DNA of 64,000 nucleotides from Odontesthes bonariensis (GCF_027942865.1 NC_134507.1:33719711-33783710), one strand, 5' to 3'. Shown: positions 32,441 through 42,801, counted from the first letter of the stretch. Numbers and translations are program-made. Notes: a model not told the origin generated them from the sequence alone.

Positions 32441-32530
32441 TTGGGATGGGAATTGTTAGAAATTGACCAATTCCGGTTCCATTATCGATGTCGCTTATCG
32501 ATTCTCATCCAGTTATATAAAGTGCAAATA
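32441..32530. mobile_element. hAT-like end fragment (GGGATGGGAATTG)
   Basis: GGGATGGGAATTGTTAGAAA, then ATTCCGGTTCCATTATCGAT and GCTTATCGATTC, is a familiar fish hAT terminal sequence. No partner end or duplication was found. Confidence 0.45.
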
Positions 32531-33600
32531 TAGTACAAATGTCTTTGGCTGCAGAAACACTTTCATTTCAAGTATGCAGCAACATCTGATGTATTTTGGC
32601 CTCAGTCCTTTGGCTTTTCCTGCCTGGATGAAAGGGGGAGCTGCAGGTATGCGGGAGCCTCTGATCCTGAACGTCCCAGAGATAATCAGCTTCAATCCTT
32701 TCTCCTGGAGTTGTGTTTCCTGCAGCTGGAACTGTGTGTGTTTGTTTTCAGAGTCTCCAGCAGAGCCAGATGTCCTCTACTCTTCACTGAGGTAGTCCAC
32801 CAGTCCAACCACTGATGTCCAGCTGCTGGGACCAGTTTGCTGCACCAAACCACCAGTTTAGCTTCATGAATGGATCAGAATCTGACAACAAGCCAAAGCT
32901 GTTTAATGTCCTCAGAGACTTTCCTGTTATTCATGTTGTATTAATGAGTTCTGGACTCAGCTGCTGTTATCTCAGCAGCACTCTGCTTTCTTTGTTGTTT
33001 CTCTTGTGCAGAAGCAGAAGGCAGAGAGAATATTTGTCTTGTTCCGCTTTAGCTATATCCCAGACCATAATTATCCCTACTCAATAATTCCACTTTGATT
33101 CCATATTTTGAAAAATATGGCACCTAAAGGCTTCAAATTTGGGCTAAAAAGTTCCAATTGGCATCTAAAGGGTTCATTTTCTTTAAATAATTGCAAACTT
33201 GGTAGTTATGATTAGAACTGAAGTGGAATAAAAGGTTTATGAAAACAAAAGTGGAAAAATATATTAATATATGATGTTTTTAGGTGGTTTTAAAAGGGGA
33301 CAAAAATGTCCCTTTTCAGAAATTAAGTTGTGTTTTAAATCAGGTATGAGGGTTATATTATAAGTATTATATTAGCTGTCAATAATATTTTATGAGGAGA
33401 AACGTCCAATATTAAGAAAAAATACAGTATTTGGAAAAAGTCATTATCCGATTCAGTTAAATATCAATAGCATATTTCAGCTCTTCAGATTTTGTGATAA
33501 AACTTTTCTTATACTTTTCTGAAGAAAACATTATTATCTCTTCACCAAAACTACGAACTTCAGGCAGTAATTGTTTACATTTGTCATGATTTTTAAGACT
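32531..33600. other. No supported gene; possible receptor-tail exon
   Basis: At 32747-32793 an acceptor-like TTTGTTTTCAG precedes SPAEPDVLYSSLR and a stop, which looks like an ITIM-type receptor tail. This is too short to claim. The rest is AT-rich. Confidence 0.3.
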
Positions 33601-33605
33601 CAGCG

Positions 33606-34335
33606 ACCTCTTCATGGTTCCTTGGTGGACAGGACACAGAACACTGGGTTGTGATAGCTGTAATACGTTCTCATGACACCTGAGTGGAGACATCGCTGTG
33701 GCTGGGAAATGAAAATAAGGTCAAGCAGCGTGTTCCTGTCTGTGGTGGCAGAGGTGATCAGCTGTACATATCCCTTAGACTGAAAAAGATCTACAACTGG
33801 CTTTGTTGACCTGAGTACCTGATTCTCATTGAAGTGTCCACACACAATAACAGGGTGACAGTCCATCCAAAAGGCTTCCCAGGTTCTCCAGGAACGGTCT
33901 CAGACTGTAGTCAGGAGGTCTGTACACAGCTGCAATCACTGCACAGACTGGAGCCTCAACCTTCAAAGCCACAAACTCCAGATCAGTCACATTCTGCAAA
34001 TACTGTCTCTCACGCACCTGAATGTGCTTTCTCACATAGACAGCAACCCCGCCACCTGCTCTGCTGGCCATCTGAGGATACTGAGTGTAGGACGTGTGTC
34101 TGTTGCGCTTGAACATGTTGTAGCCGTCCAGATGCAGCCTGTCTGCAACAAAGGAGCCCTGCAGGTGAGTTTCTGTCAGACACAGGACATCTGCCAGGCA
34201 CAGCTCATGATGTCTCCTGATGTCACCGATGTGAGATGGCAGTCCCTCTGTGTTGTGCTGAACAAGGCTCAGAGTGTCGGGCCTGTGTACTGTACTGTGT
34301 TTAGACTTAAATGTTATAAAATGTAATCTCAGCAA
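33606..34335 (-). mobile_element. LINE endonuclease (EEP) domain fragment
   Basis: The minus-strand frame 34335-33826 reads LADVLCLTETHLQGSF, then GGGVAVYVRKHI, ALKVEAP and VIAAVYRPPDY, the apurinic-type endonuclease of a non-LTR element. The next frame, 33866-33612, adds VIVCGHFNENQ, then LLDLIFISQP and SYHNPVFCVL, the GDFN- and SDH-equivalent blocks; the D of GDFN is H and the SDH site is SYH. There is one frame change between them. No RT follows, so this is a 5' internal fragment. Confidence 0.75.
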
Positions 34336-34429
34336 GAGACATTATTAAAACTTTAATCAGAGTTCCACAAAATGACTAATACGGTGCATGATTCTATCAT
34401 AAGTTCAATGGATACAGTCAAATTTGCAT

Positions 34430-35020
34430 GAGCTATATACTGACCGAGGGATCGGACCTGTCCTGCATAATGTTAATCTCCCCCTTTTGTGTAAACGGCA
34501 GAGCAGAGCCTTCCGTTATCAGGCCCCTCTCTGTGGAACCAGCTGCCAGTTTGGCTTCAGGAAGCAGACACCCTCTCTACTTTTAAGATCAGGCTTAAAA
34601 CTTTCCTTTCTGATGAAGCTTATAGTTAGGGATGGCTCAGCTGAGCCTGAAACATCCCATAGTTCTGCTGCTGTAGGCCCAGCCTGCTGGGGGAGCTCCC
34701 ATGATGCACCTCTCCTCTCCATGTACATGTGCCATCATTGTTGTCATTAACTTGTTCCTCTCTCAGCAGGTGTCCCTGGCCTGGTGTTACGCTGCTTGTT
34801 GTCCCCTCTTTTCTGTCCTCTCAGCCCCAGCTGCTCCAGGCAGATGGCCGCCCTTCCTGGTTCTGGTTCTGATGGAGCTTTCTTCCTGTTAAAACTCAGT
34901 TTTTTCTTCCCACACTTCTGTGCGTGCTCGGGATTGAACAGAAGTTACGGTGCATTTTGTAGGATTCCTTCGCTAAGCTACTTCTTTTAACTGTGTCTGT
35001 GTTAATAAAACTGAACTGAA
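34430..35020 (+). mobile_element. L2-type LINE 3' end in left arm
   Basis: In one frame, LWNQLPVWLQEADTLSTFKI, then RLKTFLSDEAYS, matches the L2 ORF C-terminus. The 3' UTR has CTTCCTGTTAAAACTCAG and TTTTTTCTTCCCAC, and ends in a TTAATAAAACTGAACTGAAA-like tail. The mirrored copy is at 61280-61870. Confidence 0.7.
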
Positions 35021-35460
35021 ATGACAAATAAATGAACATGTGCATCTGTACTGTTATATGTTACGTTAAAACAGAGTACTGAAATATATCTTTATTGAAT
35101 AGATGAATAAATCTGAAGTCTGATTCTGTCCAGGGTTTCTTCCAGGTGTCCTCCCTCTGTCACCATCTCACATCTGAAATTCCTCTCAGTAGTATTTCAG
35201 AGCTGAGCCTCGGTTGGGAGAGTTTTTATCTTCACTTCATCTTCACAGACTATATTACCACAGCAATACAACTGAGCCAAATGCTGGATTTAAATTCATT
35301 TTTATTATATTTTCAAAGAAACGTCATTAATAAAAATAGAACATAAAACAATATTAACTATGTGTAAACTATATACATATATATGAAATTTATTCTGCCA
35401 GAGGGCAGGGTCTTTCCACTGCCTCAATGTTAATGATTTTGTTCCCAATATATTTTATAT

Positions 35461-38400
35461 TTAGAAAGACTTTACCCTTTTCCAGGGCTCCCACAAGTCC
35501 TGGGAAATATAAAAGACTTCGGTGCTGGACATGAGGAGCTCCAGCACCCCCCCTGTGCTGCTCTCCATCACGCCCATCACCTCCACTCCAGCTGCCTCAT
35601 CAGTCACAATCAGCACCTGCCAAAACAAACAGCACCTATGTCCCATAATACCTTGCAGCTAGATATTAAACCCCTTTCTTACTCCTTGTTTATTTCTTTA
35701 ATCTCTTTCTCAATTGTGTCAGATCATTTGCCATTTTATGTCTGTATAATATACACTAGATGGCCAACAGTATTCACTCACTCATCCAGATAATTAAATT
35801 CAGGGGTTCCCATCACTTCCATGGCCACAGGTGTAGAAATGCAAGCCCCTCGGCATGCAGACTGCTTCTACAAACATCTGTGAAAGAATGGCTCGCTCTC
35901 AGGAGCTCAGTGGATTCCAGCGTGGTGCCATGATAGGATGCCACCTGTGCAACAAGTCCAGTGGAGACATTTCCTCGCTCCTAAATATCCCACAGTCAGC
36001 TGTCAGTGGTGTTAGAACAAAGTGGAAGCGACTGGGAACGCCAGCAGCTCAGCCACCAAGTGGTGGGCCACGTAAAATGACAGAGCGGGTTTGGAGGTCT
36101 GTAGCAATGGACTCTGCAGAAGGTTGGCGACCTTTCTGCAGAGTCAATTGCTGCAGACCTCCAAACTTCATGTGGCCTTTTACATGTTTAAACCAGAGAA
36201 AACAACTCCTTGTATGTGCCTACCGACTTGGCAAATAAAGCTCATTCTGATTCTGATTAGAATGTGTTTTTAGATTAGATGAATTAGAATGCTTTTTACT
36301 TCTACATTGCTGTAGGGTGTTGTGTGCAGGAAGTCCCCTCCTGCATCCATGTTGGACTTTAAGTGGGTAATCCTGCACTGGCTGCCGAGGTCCAGCTCCT
36401 GGACTGCAGCTTCCCGCCACAGCGTGAGGGAGGCAGAAGCTTTATCCTGTACAGAACACAGTATGAGATGTCAGAACTATAAAGGCACCAGAGATTACTC
36501 TGTAATGTGCAGCCTACAAGTGACCACAGTGAACATATAAACAACCAGCGCCACAGAAAGAGACAGTTAGCACACTCCCATAGACTACTAAGGTACTCAC
36601 AGAATATGAAAGTTATCTTATTTTATCTTCCCTTATCTAGAAACCACAGAGGTTGTCCCTCCTCTCCAATCCTCCCGTTCTCTGGTCTTACCTGCTGCAG
36701 CTTCACCTCACGCAGCGTGACCTCCTCTCTCCCACGGCGGACCTTTTTCACAGCTGAGAGCTAAATAAGAACAAGTTCAATCACTTAGTGATCTAATTAG
36801 ACCTAAACATGTCATTGCAACAGCTTTTCTATAATAAAACATTTCAAATACTGGTCATTAGACAATAAAGCTGCAGAAAGTCTGTTGTTTACAAGAAAAT
36901 CTCAGATTTTTACTGCATTACTTTGTCTACCTAAAATGTTTGTATCTCTGAATTACAATTAAGCACGGTCATTTATCTGAGTGTATTAGTGTGTTCTTCT
37001 GATGAAGACAAATCAACATACCTGAACAACTTTGCCCTCCAGTGTGAGGAGGCCCTTTGTCCCCTGCACATTCTTTATAGTTGTGTGTAGGGACGGGGGA
37101 CAGAGGAGGGCTTTCCTGCAAAGGGGTCCATCCTGCAAACCTTGCAGCACCAACCCCGCTCCATGCTGTCAGAGGTGGAGAAGATCATTAGGCTTTCCCT
37201 GGCCCTGCCCATATCTGTCACAGCATCTGAGCGCTCTTTCTCAGCCTGAAAACCTGGCTGCGCAGCACCATGACGCAGGAGAGACTCACACATTTGGCCA
37301 TTATGAACACTCACAGCGACCTTATGGATAAATTGGCTTAAACAATTTATCAAGAACACATCTTCAATTTGGAACTTCATACCGAATTTAATTTTCTCTA
37401 AATTAGGAGGCCTAAATTTCTTTTTACTTTGTAATTATAATGTTGAAAAAAATCCCCTCAAAACTATCCTACTCTCATAAACAGATGCTTCTTTCTTGGT
37501 CATTGATCTACAAACATAATTTTCCCCCACATAGATACTACATATGGAACAATATTGGTATGAAGTTCAAAATTTAAAATGGGTTCTTGATAAATTGTTG
37601 CCAATTGCCAATTTATTTTGAAAATAGTAATACCACCTCAAACCAACTGGGTTATGTGTAGCACACGGAGCAAGACACCTGAGCTCAGCCACTCTGCTGG
37701 GAAATAATATGGGCACGGAGCGCAAAAAGAGCGAGATGAGGAGGTAACTGGGCTATATAGTCCATCCCACCTGCAGTAAATGGCTATTTACCCTTATTGC
37801 GTGTGCAATTAGGGCCGTCATGACTCATAGGGTGCGAAAGCATCTATGCTACTACACCAGCCTTCACCATTTCCACAAGGAAAGACAGCGCCAGTGCATT
37901 ATGAACCTCATTTATCCTCCTCTCTGCATCAAACACATTCATGCTGCCTTAACTGAAAACTGTCATTTCCACCTTGCAAATTTGAAAGTCAGGCCAAAAT
38001 GCCATCGCTGTCAGTTTGGGGAAAACGGAAAACTCATGCTACAACATTTCAAATGTGAGACTTTCAAAGTAATTAGGCTTTGGAACTGTTCAAAGGTTTT
38101 AAGATAATCACAGGACTATGGTGGGAAACCTCCCAAACTCGCCTTAACCATGGCCTGAACAGGCTAACGTTATGCCTGTTTGGTTCGTTAGCTAGCTAAC
38201 TAATGCTAACGTTAGCTAGTGAACGCTAACAGTCAGAGCAGTAATTAAAACATATTAACAAACATACTTGCTTGATAACTTACCTTATTTATTCTTCTTC
38301 AAAAGAATTAAAAAAAGTGGACTCAGCAGGCTGCCCTCAGTGCCCCGGCCTGTGTGCTGGACTGCTGCGTTGCTGACATAGACCTAATATACTTTGCTGA

Positions 38401-38470
38401 GGGGGAGAGACTGAATGTCGCATGCATGCACACTTCTTCTTCTTTGAATGCGCAGTGGGAGTGAGACTGT
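35461..38470 (-). CDS. OB-fold-like gene, left-arm copy (4 coding exons seen)
   Basis: Exons on the minus strand are 37022-37132, 36692-36760, 36300-36446 and 35461-35616, lengths 111, 69, 147 and 156 nt. All are phase 0 with GT/AG borders, ending in TAA. A non-coding exon ends at 38284 (donor GTAAGT). The product reads LLTLEGKVVQ, LREVKLQQ, SLTLWREAAVQELDLGSQCR, ITHLKSN and VLIVTDEAAGVEVM. The pattern (trans-strand binding beta strands with LW.EA, GS..RI..LK) resembles an RPA-type OB fold, so single-stranded nucleic acid binding is inferred. A Tc1 fossil lies in the last intron. The initiator exon is uncertain; an ATG block reading MNVFDAERRINEVHN lies upstream on the same strand near 37941. 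Confidence 0.5.
35754..36180 (+). mobile_element. Tc1-like transposon fragment, left arm
   Basis: Preceded by TA, it starts CACTAGATGGCCAACAGTAT, a Tc1 end of the CACTATATTGCCAAAAGTAT type. It encodes the transposase N-terminal HTH: MARSQELSGFQRGAMIGCHL, then NIPQSAVSGVRTKW and PPSGGPRKMTER. The catalytic part is gone. From about 36090 the sequence folds back on itself (see 36090-36172). It lies in an intron of the OB-fold-like gene. Confidence 0.75.
36090..36172. repeat. Fold-back hairpin inside Tc1 remnant
   Basis: TTTGGAGGTCTGTAGCAATG and the sequence following are reverse-complementary to CAATTGCTGCAGACCTCCAA downstream, with a short TGGCGACC centre. It is a local inverted duplication of Tc1 internal sequence. 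Confidence 0.65.
36183..36262 (+). repeat. LINE 3' tail, (TTCTGA)n
   Basis: CTTGGCAAATAAAGCTCATT followed by TCTGATTCTGATT is a common fish LINE 3' tail with a simple repeat end. Mirrored at about 60038-60117. Confidence 0.55.
37157..37784 (+). mobile_element. Left-arm-only segment with hAT dimerisation-domain fragment
   Basis: This 628-bp stretch is absent at the matching point of the right arm (junction at 59200/59201). It encodes VEKIIRLSLALPISVTASER then SFSA, and, after a small deletion and frame change, LKTWLRSTMTQERLTHLAIM. That is the C-terminal dimerisation block of hAT transposases (ISTA..ERSFSALR.IKT.LRS.M...RL..L.). It is either a left-arm insertion or a right-arm deletion; no clear TIR pair was found. 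Confidence 0.6.
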
Positions 38471-39181
38471 GTTGCTACTTATTGTTGAATGAGCTTCACT
38501 CTAAATAAAGTCATCTTCCCTCTAAACACTAAGTTTTTTGCATTTTTCACCATGCAACTAACTTTTACTTCATAAAAATCAGTCATAAGTGCATATGGTA
38601 ATTAACCTAGTAAAGTTAAGGAATGTATGTATGTCAGGGCAGCTATTGGACTTTACAGTGAAGATGTATTGTATATAGATAATCCATGAGCCTAGTCAAG
38701 CGGTGAAGTTGTAAAGCAATGAGATTGCTGAGATTTTCTCATGAGAATGAGAAAAAAGTGATCAGAGCTTCATCCTCTGTGGCTGGTTGACTGTTAGAGC
38801 TTCCAGCTGCCTCTAACTCCCACACCTCAAAAAACAAATGTCCCTCACAGGGTAGACATCTCAGGTGATGTTCTGACTGGGGTGGTTTATATAATCTATG
38901 TGTATAACTGTTTGTGTTCTACCACCCAGGTATAGACAATAGTGATCCATCAGCTACTATTTATAACACTCTACTATTTATAACACTCTCATGCACTCTC
39001 CATCACAGTGACGGTGCTGCTGTCAACACAAATAATTATTAACTTCCGTCACAGAAATGGATGTTAATGACATGATTTTTATCCATAAGGACAATTCTTT
39101 ACAATTCTAAAAAAAAATACAGTTATATTTACTTCTGCGTCCTGCATGTCTTGTGTTGAAAAATTTGCCGATCACCCTGTG

Positions 39182-39215
<34 letters not shown>

Positions 39216-39536
39216 ACAGACACGAGGAAGTTAACCCGCTTCGGCTGCTGCTGATTGGTTGGCAGACACCTCTGTTTCTATTGGCCCTCAGTCTCCATGT
39301 TTCTGATCCTGGACCTGCTGAGATGTCCAAGGCCATTGTTGGTTTTGATCCTCATACATTTAACTTTGTCCTGAGCGGGCGGGAGTGCAAAGTTGTACCA
39401 TCTGAAACGGCTGAAGAGTGCTCACTGCAGCGGGTGGGCGGAGGTGCAAAGTGACGCTTTGTAGGCAAAAAAAGAGCACCGCCACAAGTGCGCATTGTGC
39501 CAGGAAGGGCGCTCGGACGTGAAACAGTGGAGGGTT
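38471..39536 (+). other. Upstream region between OB-fold-like gene and U2
   Basis: Probably holds the minus-strand gene's promoter and the U2 upstream control region. A (CA)n run lies at 39180-39211. A block with GGAGTGCAAAGTTGTACC and TGAAACGGCTGAAGAGTG (39386-39430) also occurs at 43573-43627 and 56953-57000, always near snRNA genes, and could be a snRNA control element. Confidence 0.45.
39180..39211 (+). repeat. (CA)n microsatellite
   Basis: About 14 CA units. The mirrored right-arm copy at 57163-57214 is a longer TG run, so the arrays have diverged in length. Confidence 0.85.
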
Positions 39537-39723
39537 ATCGCTTCTCGGCCTTTTGGCTAAGATCAAGTGTAGTATCTGTTCTTATCAGTTTAATATCTGA
39601 TACGTCCTCTATATGAGGACTACATATTAAATGGATTTTTAGGCACAGGGGTTGAAAAAGGGGCTTGCTCCGTTCACTCCACGCATCGACCCGGTACTGC
39701 AGTGCCGCCGGCAACGGTGCACT
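39537..39723 (+). ncRNA. RNU2: U2 snRNA, intact copy
   Basis: Starts ATCGCTTCTCGGCCTTTTGG and continues with the branch-point recognition element GTGTAGTATCTG, stem IIa (AATATCTGATACGTCC) and an Sm-type site ATTTTTAGG, and ends near CAACGGTGCAC. Its length of 187 nt agrees with vertebrate U2 (188). U2 pairs with the intron branch site in the major spliceosome. The Sm site differs by one base from the usual ATTTTTGG. This copy keeps the LINE target sequence uninterrupted, unlike the right-arm copy. Confidence 0.93.
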
Positions 39724-40091
39724 CTTCCCAACTCTTGTGAAATAACAAAACCAGCGGTACATGGTGGTAGTTTCAGGGAGCCATTGTATTCTGACTTCTA
39801 AAATGGAACTATAATCTTTAGAAAAGACGCAGTTTATGAGCACGTCGTGGGATTGAGCTTCCCTGGTTTCTCTGTATGACCATGAACACCAAACTACACA
39901 CAGAGAACAGAGGAGCTTGACAGACACACACTAAGTTATCTGAGAGTCCCATTTTCAGCTGCAGAGAACAATCACATCAGGGAAGTCGACGTGCAGGCTC
40001 AACATCAGCCTCTCAAGCCAACTCTCTGGTAAAATAGGGGCAACGTATGGTTCCAGCACCTATGTAACACATATTTGTCACAGGGACTGTG

Positions 40092-40210
40092 GCTTACGGC
40101 CACACCGCCCTGAACACGCCCGATCTCGTCCGAACTCGGAAGCCAAGCAGGGTCGGGCCTGGTTAGTACTTGGATGGGAGACCGCTTGGGAATACCAGGT
40201 GCTGTAAGCA
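40092..40210 (+). rRNA. 5S ribosomal RNA, intact copy
   Basis: GCTTACGGCCACACC...GTAAGC is a full-length 5S gene of about 119 nt with internal A box (AGCCAAGCAGGG), intermediate element and C box (GGTTAGTACTTGGATGGGAG). A T5 terminator follows at 40211-40215. It differs from the usual sequence at CGCTTGGGAA (normally CGCCTGGGAA). Transcribed by Pol III with TFIIIA. Linkage of 5S with U snRNA genes is known in several teleosts. Confidence 0.93.
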
Positions 40211-40437
40211 TTTTTCTCTCTTCTCTTCTCTCTGCATGTCTTTTGTTGAAACATCTGTTGATCACCCTGTGATCCATCTTGCTGATCCTGGATCTGCTAA
40301 GATGTCCCAGGTCATTGTTGCCTTTGATCCTCATACATTTAACTTTGTCCTGACAAAGGAGCAGTTCCAAAAAGTCAAACAGGGACTGCCTTTGCATTTG
40401 ACGCAGTCAAACTGCATGCGCCTGGAGAAGCCAAAAG

Positions 40438-40515
40438 GCTTACAGCACCTGGTATTCCCAGGCGGTCTCCCCATCCAAGTACTAACCAGGCCCGACTCTG
40501 CTTAGCTTCTGAGAT
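40438..40515 (-). pseudogene. 5'-truncated 5S rRNA copy
   Basis: The reverse strand carries only the 3' 78 nt of 5S (from ATCTCAGAAGCTAAGC to GTAAGC), with an extra G in GGATGGGGAGACC within the C box and no T-run terminator. The mirrored partner is 44185-44262. Confidence 0.88.
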
Positions 40516-40819
40516 AAAACTCTGGCTTTTAGTCTGCGAAAAGAGAGTGAAAGTGAACTCCACTTTGAGATGGCTCTGGGATTGGGCCGACTGGGAGAAT
40601 TGCTTGAAAAAAACCTCTACACCCAATGAGCGGTCAGAACAAAGCCTCAAGACCCCTAGTCTTTTGCACAGAGTAAAAGACAAAGCAGCCATTGAATAGG
40701 GCCCGATTGTTCCTACCATGTCGGCCGAGGAGCCAGCGTCTCAACCAAGCAAAGCTCACCGTGGGGAAGGTGGCTATGCCAACTAGCCTGATGCACTGCT
40801 CCCGCAGTGTCAAATACTC
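40516..40819. other. Spacer between truncated 5S and U5
   Basis: No RNA gene recognised; mirrored at 43880-44184. It presumably includes the U5 upstream control elements. I could not place a PSE with confidence. Confidence 0.4.
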
Positions 40820-40937
40820 GTACTCTGGTTTCTCTTCATAACGTACAAGTCTTTCGCCTTTTACTAAAGACTTCCGTGGAGAGCAACATTAATGAGTTGT
40901 TTCTATTTTTGGAAGGCTTTACCTTTGCGGGTGAAGT
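40820..40937 (+). ncRNA. RNU5: U5 snRNA copy 1
   Basis: GTACTCTGGTTTCTCTTCAT, then the invariant loop 1 CGCCTTTTACT in its stem (AGTCTTTCGCC...TAAAGACTT), CCGTGGAGAG, an Sm site ATTTTTGG and the 3' stem-loop CTTTACC/GGTGAAG. About 118 nt. U5 aligns exon ends in the spliceosome through loop 1. Confidence 0.9.
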
Positions 40938-40971
40938 ACTTGAGGTGGTTTAATCCACCTCAAGTACTTCA
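40931..40971. repeat. Perfect hairpin at the 3' end of U5
   Basis: AAGTACTTGAGGTGG, the spacer TTTAAT, then CCACCTCAAGTACTT gives 15-bp arms right after the U5 3' stem-loop. The same structure follows U5 copy 2 (41811-41851) but not the right-arm U5. Confidence 0.8.
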
Positions 40972-41218
40972 TTTTATCAACTAAACCACCTGAAATGCCT
41001 AATTATATCAACTAAACCACCTGAAATGCTTAATTTTATCAACTAAACCACCTGAAATGCTTAATTTTATCAACTAAACCACCTGAAATGCTAAACTTTC
41101 TGAACTAAACCGCCTGAAATGCTTCATTTTATCAACTAAACCACCTGAAATGTTTCATTTTCATGATCTAAACCACCTCAAATGTTTCATTTTCATGATC
41201 TAAACCACGTCAAATACT
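40957..41218 (+). repeat. ~31-bp minisatellite downstream of U5 copy 1
   Basis: About eight units of the form ACTAAACCACCTGAAATGCT then TAATTTTATCA. The unit includes the right arm of the hairpin (CCACCTCAAGTACTTC), so it appears to have grown from that arm. Similar units follow U5 copy 2 (41840-41995 and 42417-42470). Confidence 0.8.
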
Positions 41219-41699
41219 TAACGAGCCAAAAATGCTAAAAAAAAAAACAACCCTGTTTTGGAGGCCTCATAACTCAGTCATACGACATCACAGAGACCTC
41301 ATTCAAAGTTTATATGTGACAGGAGACTCTCAACTTTATAGGGGTTGTTCAAGATATTTCTATCACGATTAATACCCATGGTTATAGGAGTGAAAAAGAA
41401 GGCACTTTTGCCTAAATGCCAGAAACTGCCCTATTTTGGAGTTGCCATAACTCAGCCATCCGACATCACAGAGACCTCATTCAAAGTTTATGTGACAAGA
41501 GACTCTCGACTTTAACTAAACTAAAAAAAATTTTTATTGGGCGGGCAGTAGATTGGCACCCATCAAATTTCTTTAGGAATTTTCTAGAAGATCAGAAAGA
41601 TGAAGAAAAGCCGGATTGTCTCAACCAAGCAAAGCTCATCATGGGGAAGGTGGCTATGCCAACTAGCCTGATGCACTGCTCCCGCAGTGTCAACTACTC
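41219..41699. other. Spacer with two related ~90-bp blocks
   Basis: Blocks at 41248-41338 and 41430-41514 share CCTATTTTGGAG-like starts, CATAACTCAG, CGACATCACAGAGACCTCAT and TTCAAAGTTTAT. No RNA gene was recognised. Confidence 0.6.
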
Positions 41700-41817
41700 G
41701 TACTCTGGTTTCTCTTCATAAAGTACAAGTCTTTTGCCTTTTACTAAAGACTTCCGTGGAGAGCAACATTAATGAGTTGTTTCTATTTTTGGAAGGCTTT
41801 ACCTTTGCGGGTGAAGT
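41700..41817 (+). ncRNA. RNU5: U5 snRNA copy 2 (variant)
   Basis: Same architecture as copy 1, but loop 1 reads TGCCTTTTACT instead of CGCCTTTTACT, and AAAGTACAAG replaces AACGTACAAG. The loop change is at an edge position of a highly conserved loop, so this may be a variant or a weakening copy. The Sm site ATTTTTGG and 3' stem-loop are intact. Confidence 0.85.
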
Positions 41818-41999
41818 ACTTGAGGTGGTTTAATCCACCTCAAGTACTTCATTTTATCAACTAAACCACCTGAAATGCCTAATTTGATCAACTAAACCAC
41901 CTGAAATGCTTTATTTTATCAACAAAACCACATCAAATGTTTCATTTTCATGGATTTAACCATCTCAAGTACTTCATTTTATCAACTAAACCACCTTAA

Positions 42000-42416
42000 A
42001 GCGGCAGTCGGCAACTTTTTTTTAGTCATATTAGCTTGAACTGTCATGGGATTCTGGAAGTAGAATATTAAATAGTCTGTTTAGGAAAAATAACGAAATC
42101 TGTAGCTCCCTCTGAAGCCTGTAATCATGCTTACAAAAACCGAGCGCTCCCGGCTGTTTTTTAACCAATCAAGTTAGGGTGGAGGAATCCTACCTGTCAA
42201 TCACAGCTTGTGCACACGCTGCTGAGCGTGAGTCTGCCCCAGCTTGTGTGCGCTCAAACTGGTGTGAACTCACGTGCACAACCTCGTCCACAGAGGGGGA
42301 GGGGTTTGGGGGGCAATTCGGAGCTTGTTAGAGGTTGGGGGAGGGACCTGAAAGTTGTATCAGTTCGAATTTTCCGACTTTAGACTCGGAATTTTGAAAA
42401 CTTGCCGACTGCAGCT
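42000..42416. mobile_element. TTAA-flanked MITE inside the U5 minisatellite
   Basis: Ends AGCGGCAGTCGGCAACTTTT and, reversed, AGCTGCAGTCGGCAAGTTTT. TTAA flanks both sides (41996-41999, 42417-42420). It interrupts a minisatellite unit (ACCACC|TTAA|ATGCTTAATTT). 417 bp, no transposase. Its ends are close to those of the 58430-59030 MITE. Confidence 0.82.
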
Positions 42417-42473
42417 TTAAATGCTTAATTTTATGAACTAAACCACCTGAAATGCTTTATTTTATCATCTAGA

Positions 42474-42637
42474 AGATCAGATCAGAAAGATGAAGAAAAG
42501 CCGGACTGTTTTAATCTGCAAGCTTTTCAGATTCAGGTTAGCTGCTGGCATGGCACTGCAGACAGTTGAATTTGCTGCACCGTCCGGCCGAGTGAGGCAC
42601 CTGGAAAAGAGGTGTCAGCCTCTTACAGTTCCAACTC
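42474..42637 (+). promoter_or_regulatory. U1 copy 1 upstream module
   Basis: About 150 bp (from GATCAGAAAGATGAAGAAAA to GTGTCAGCCTCT) directly upstream of U1 and repeated nearly unchanged before U1 copy 2 (43193-43349). Such conservation marks it as the likely snRNA promoter; the PSE/DSE positions inside it are not resolved. Confidence 0.5.
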
Positions 42638-42801
42638 ATACTTACCTGGCAGGGGAGATACCATGATCAAGAAGATGGTTCACCCAGGACGAGGCTCAGC
42701 CATTGCACACCGGCTGTACTGACTCTTGCGAATTCCCCAAATGTGGGAATCTCGACTGCATAATTTCTGGTAGTGGGGGACTGCGTTCGCGCTCTCCCCT
42801 G
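42638..42801 (+). ncRNA. RNU1: U1 snRNA copy 1
   Basis: Exactly 164 nt, from ATACTTACCTGGCAGGGGAG to CGCGCTCTCCCCTG. The 5' ACTTACCTG pairs with the 5' splice site. Stem-loop I (GATACCATGATCAAGAAG) and the Sm region AATTTCTGG are recognisable. Relative to copy 2 it has GAAGATGG for GAAGGTGG and TGACTCTTGCG for TGACCCTTGCG. Confidence 0.94.

Larger units (their letters stand above)
34300..40937 (+). repeat. Left arm of the large inverted repeat
   Basis: From about TAGACTTAAATGTTATAAAA (34300) through the U5 gene at 40937, this sequence is repeated in reverse at 43763-62000. Matching coordinates sum to a constant within blocks (96300 for the gene exons, about 84700 near the centre), with steps caused only by LINE, MITE and hAT insertions or deletions. 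Compared exons and RNA genes are nearly identical, so the duplication is young or homogenised by gene conversion. Confidence 0.9.

Noticed and set aside
32747-32793. ITIM-like exon VLYSSL after an acceptor
   Set aside because: Fourteen codons are too few, and no Ig or transmembrane exon lies nearby.
40958-41218. CRISPR-like array
   Set aside because: Units are contiguous 31-bp tandem repeats without distinct spacers, in a vertebrate genome.
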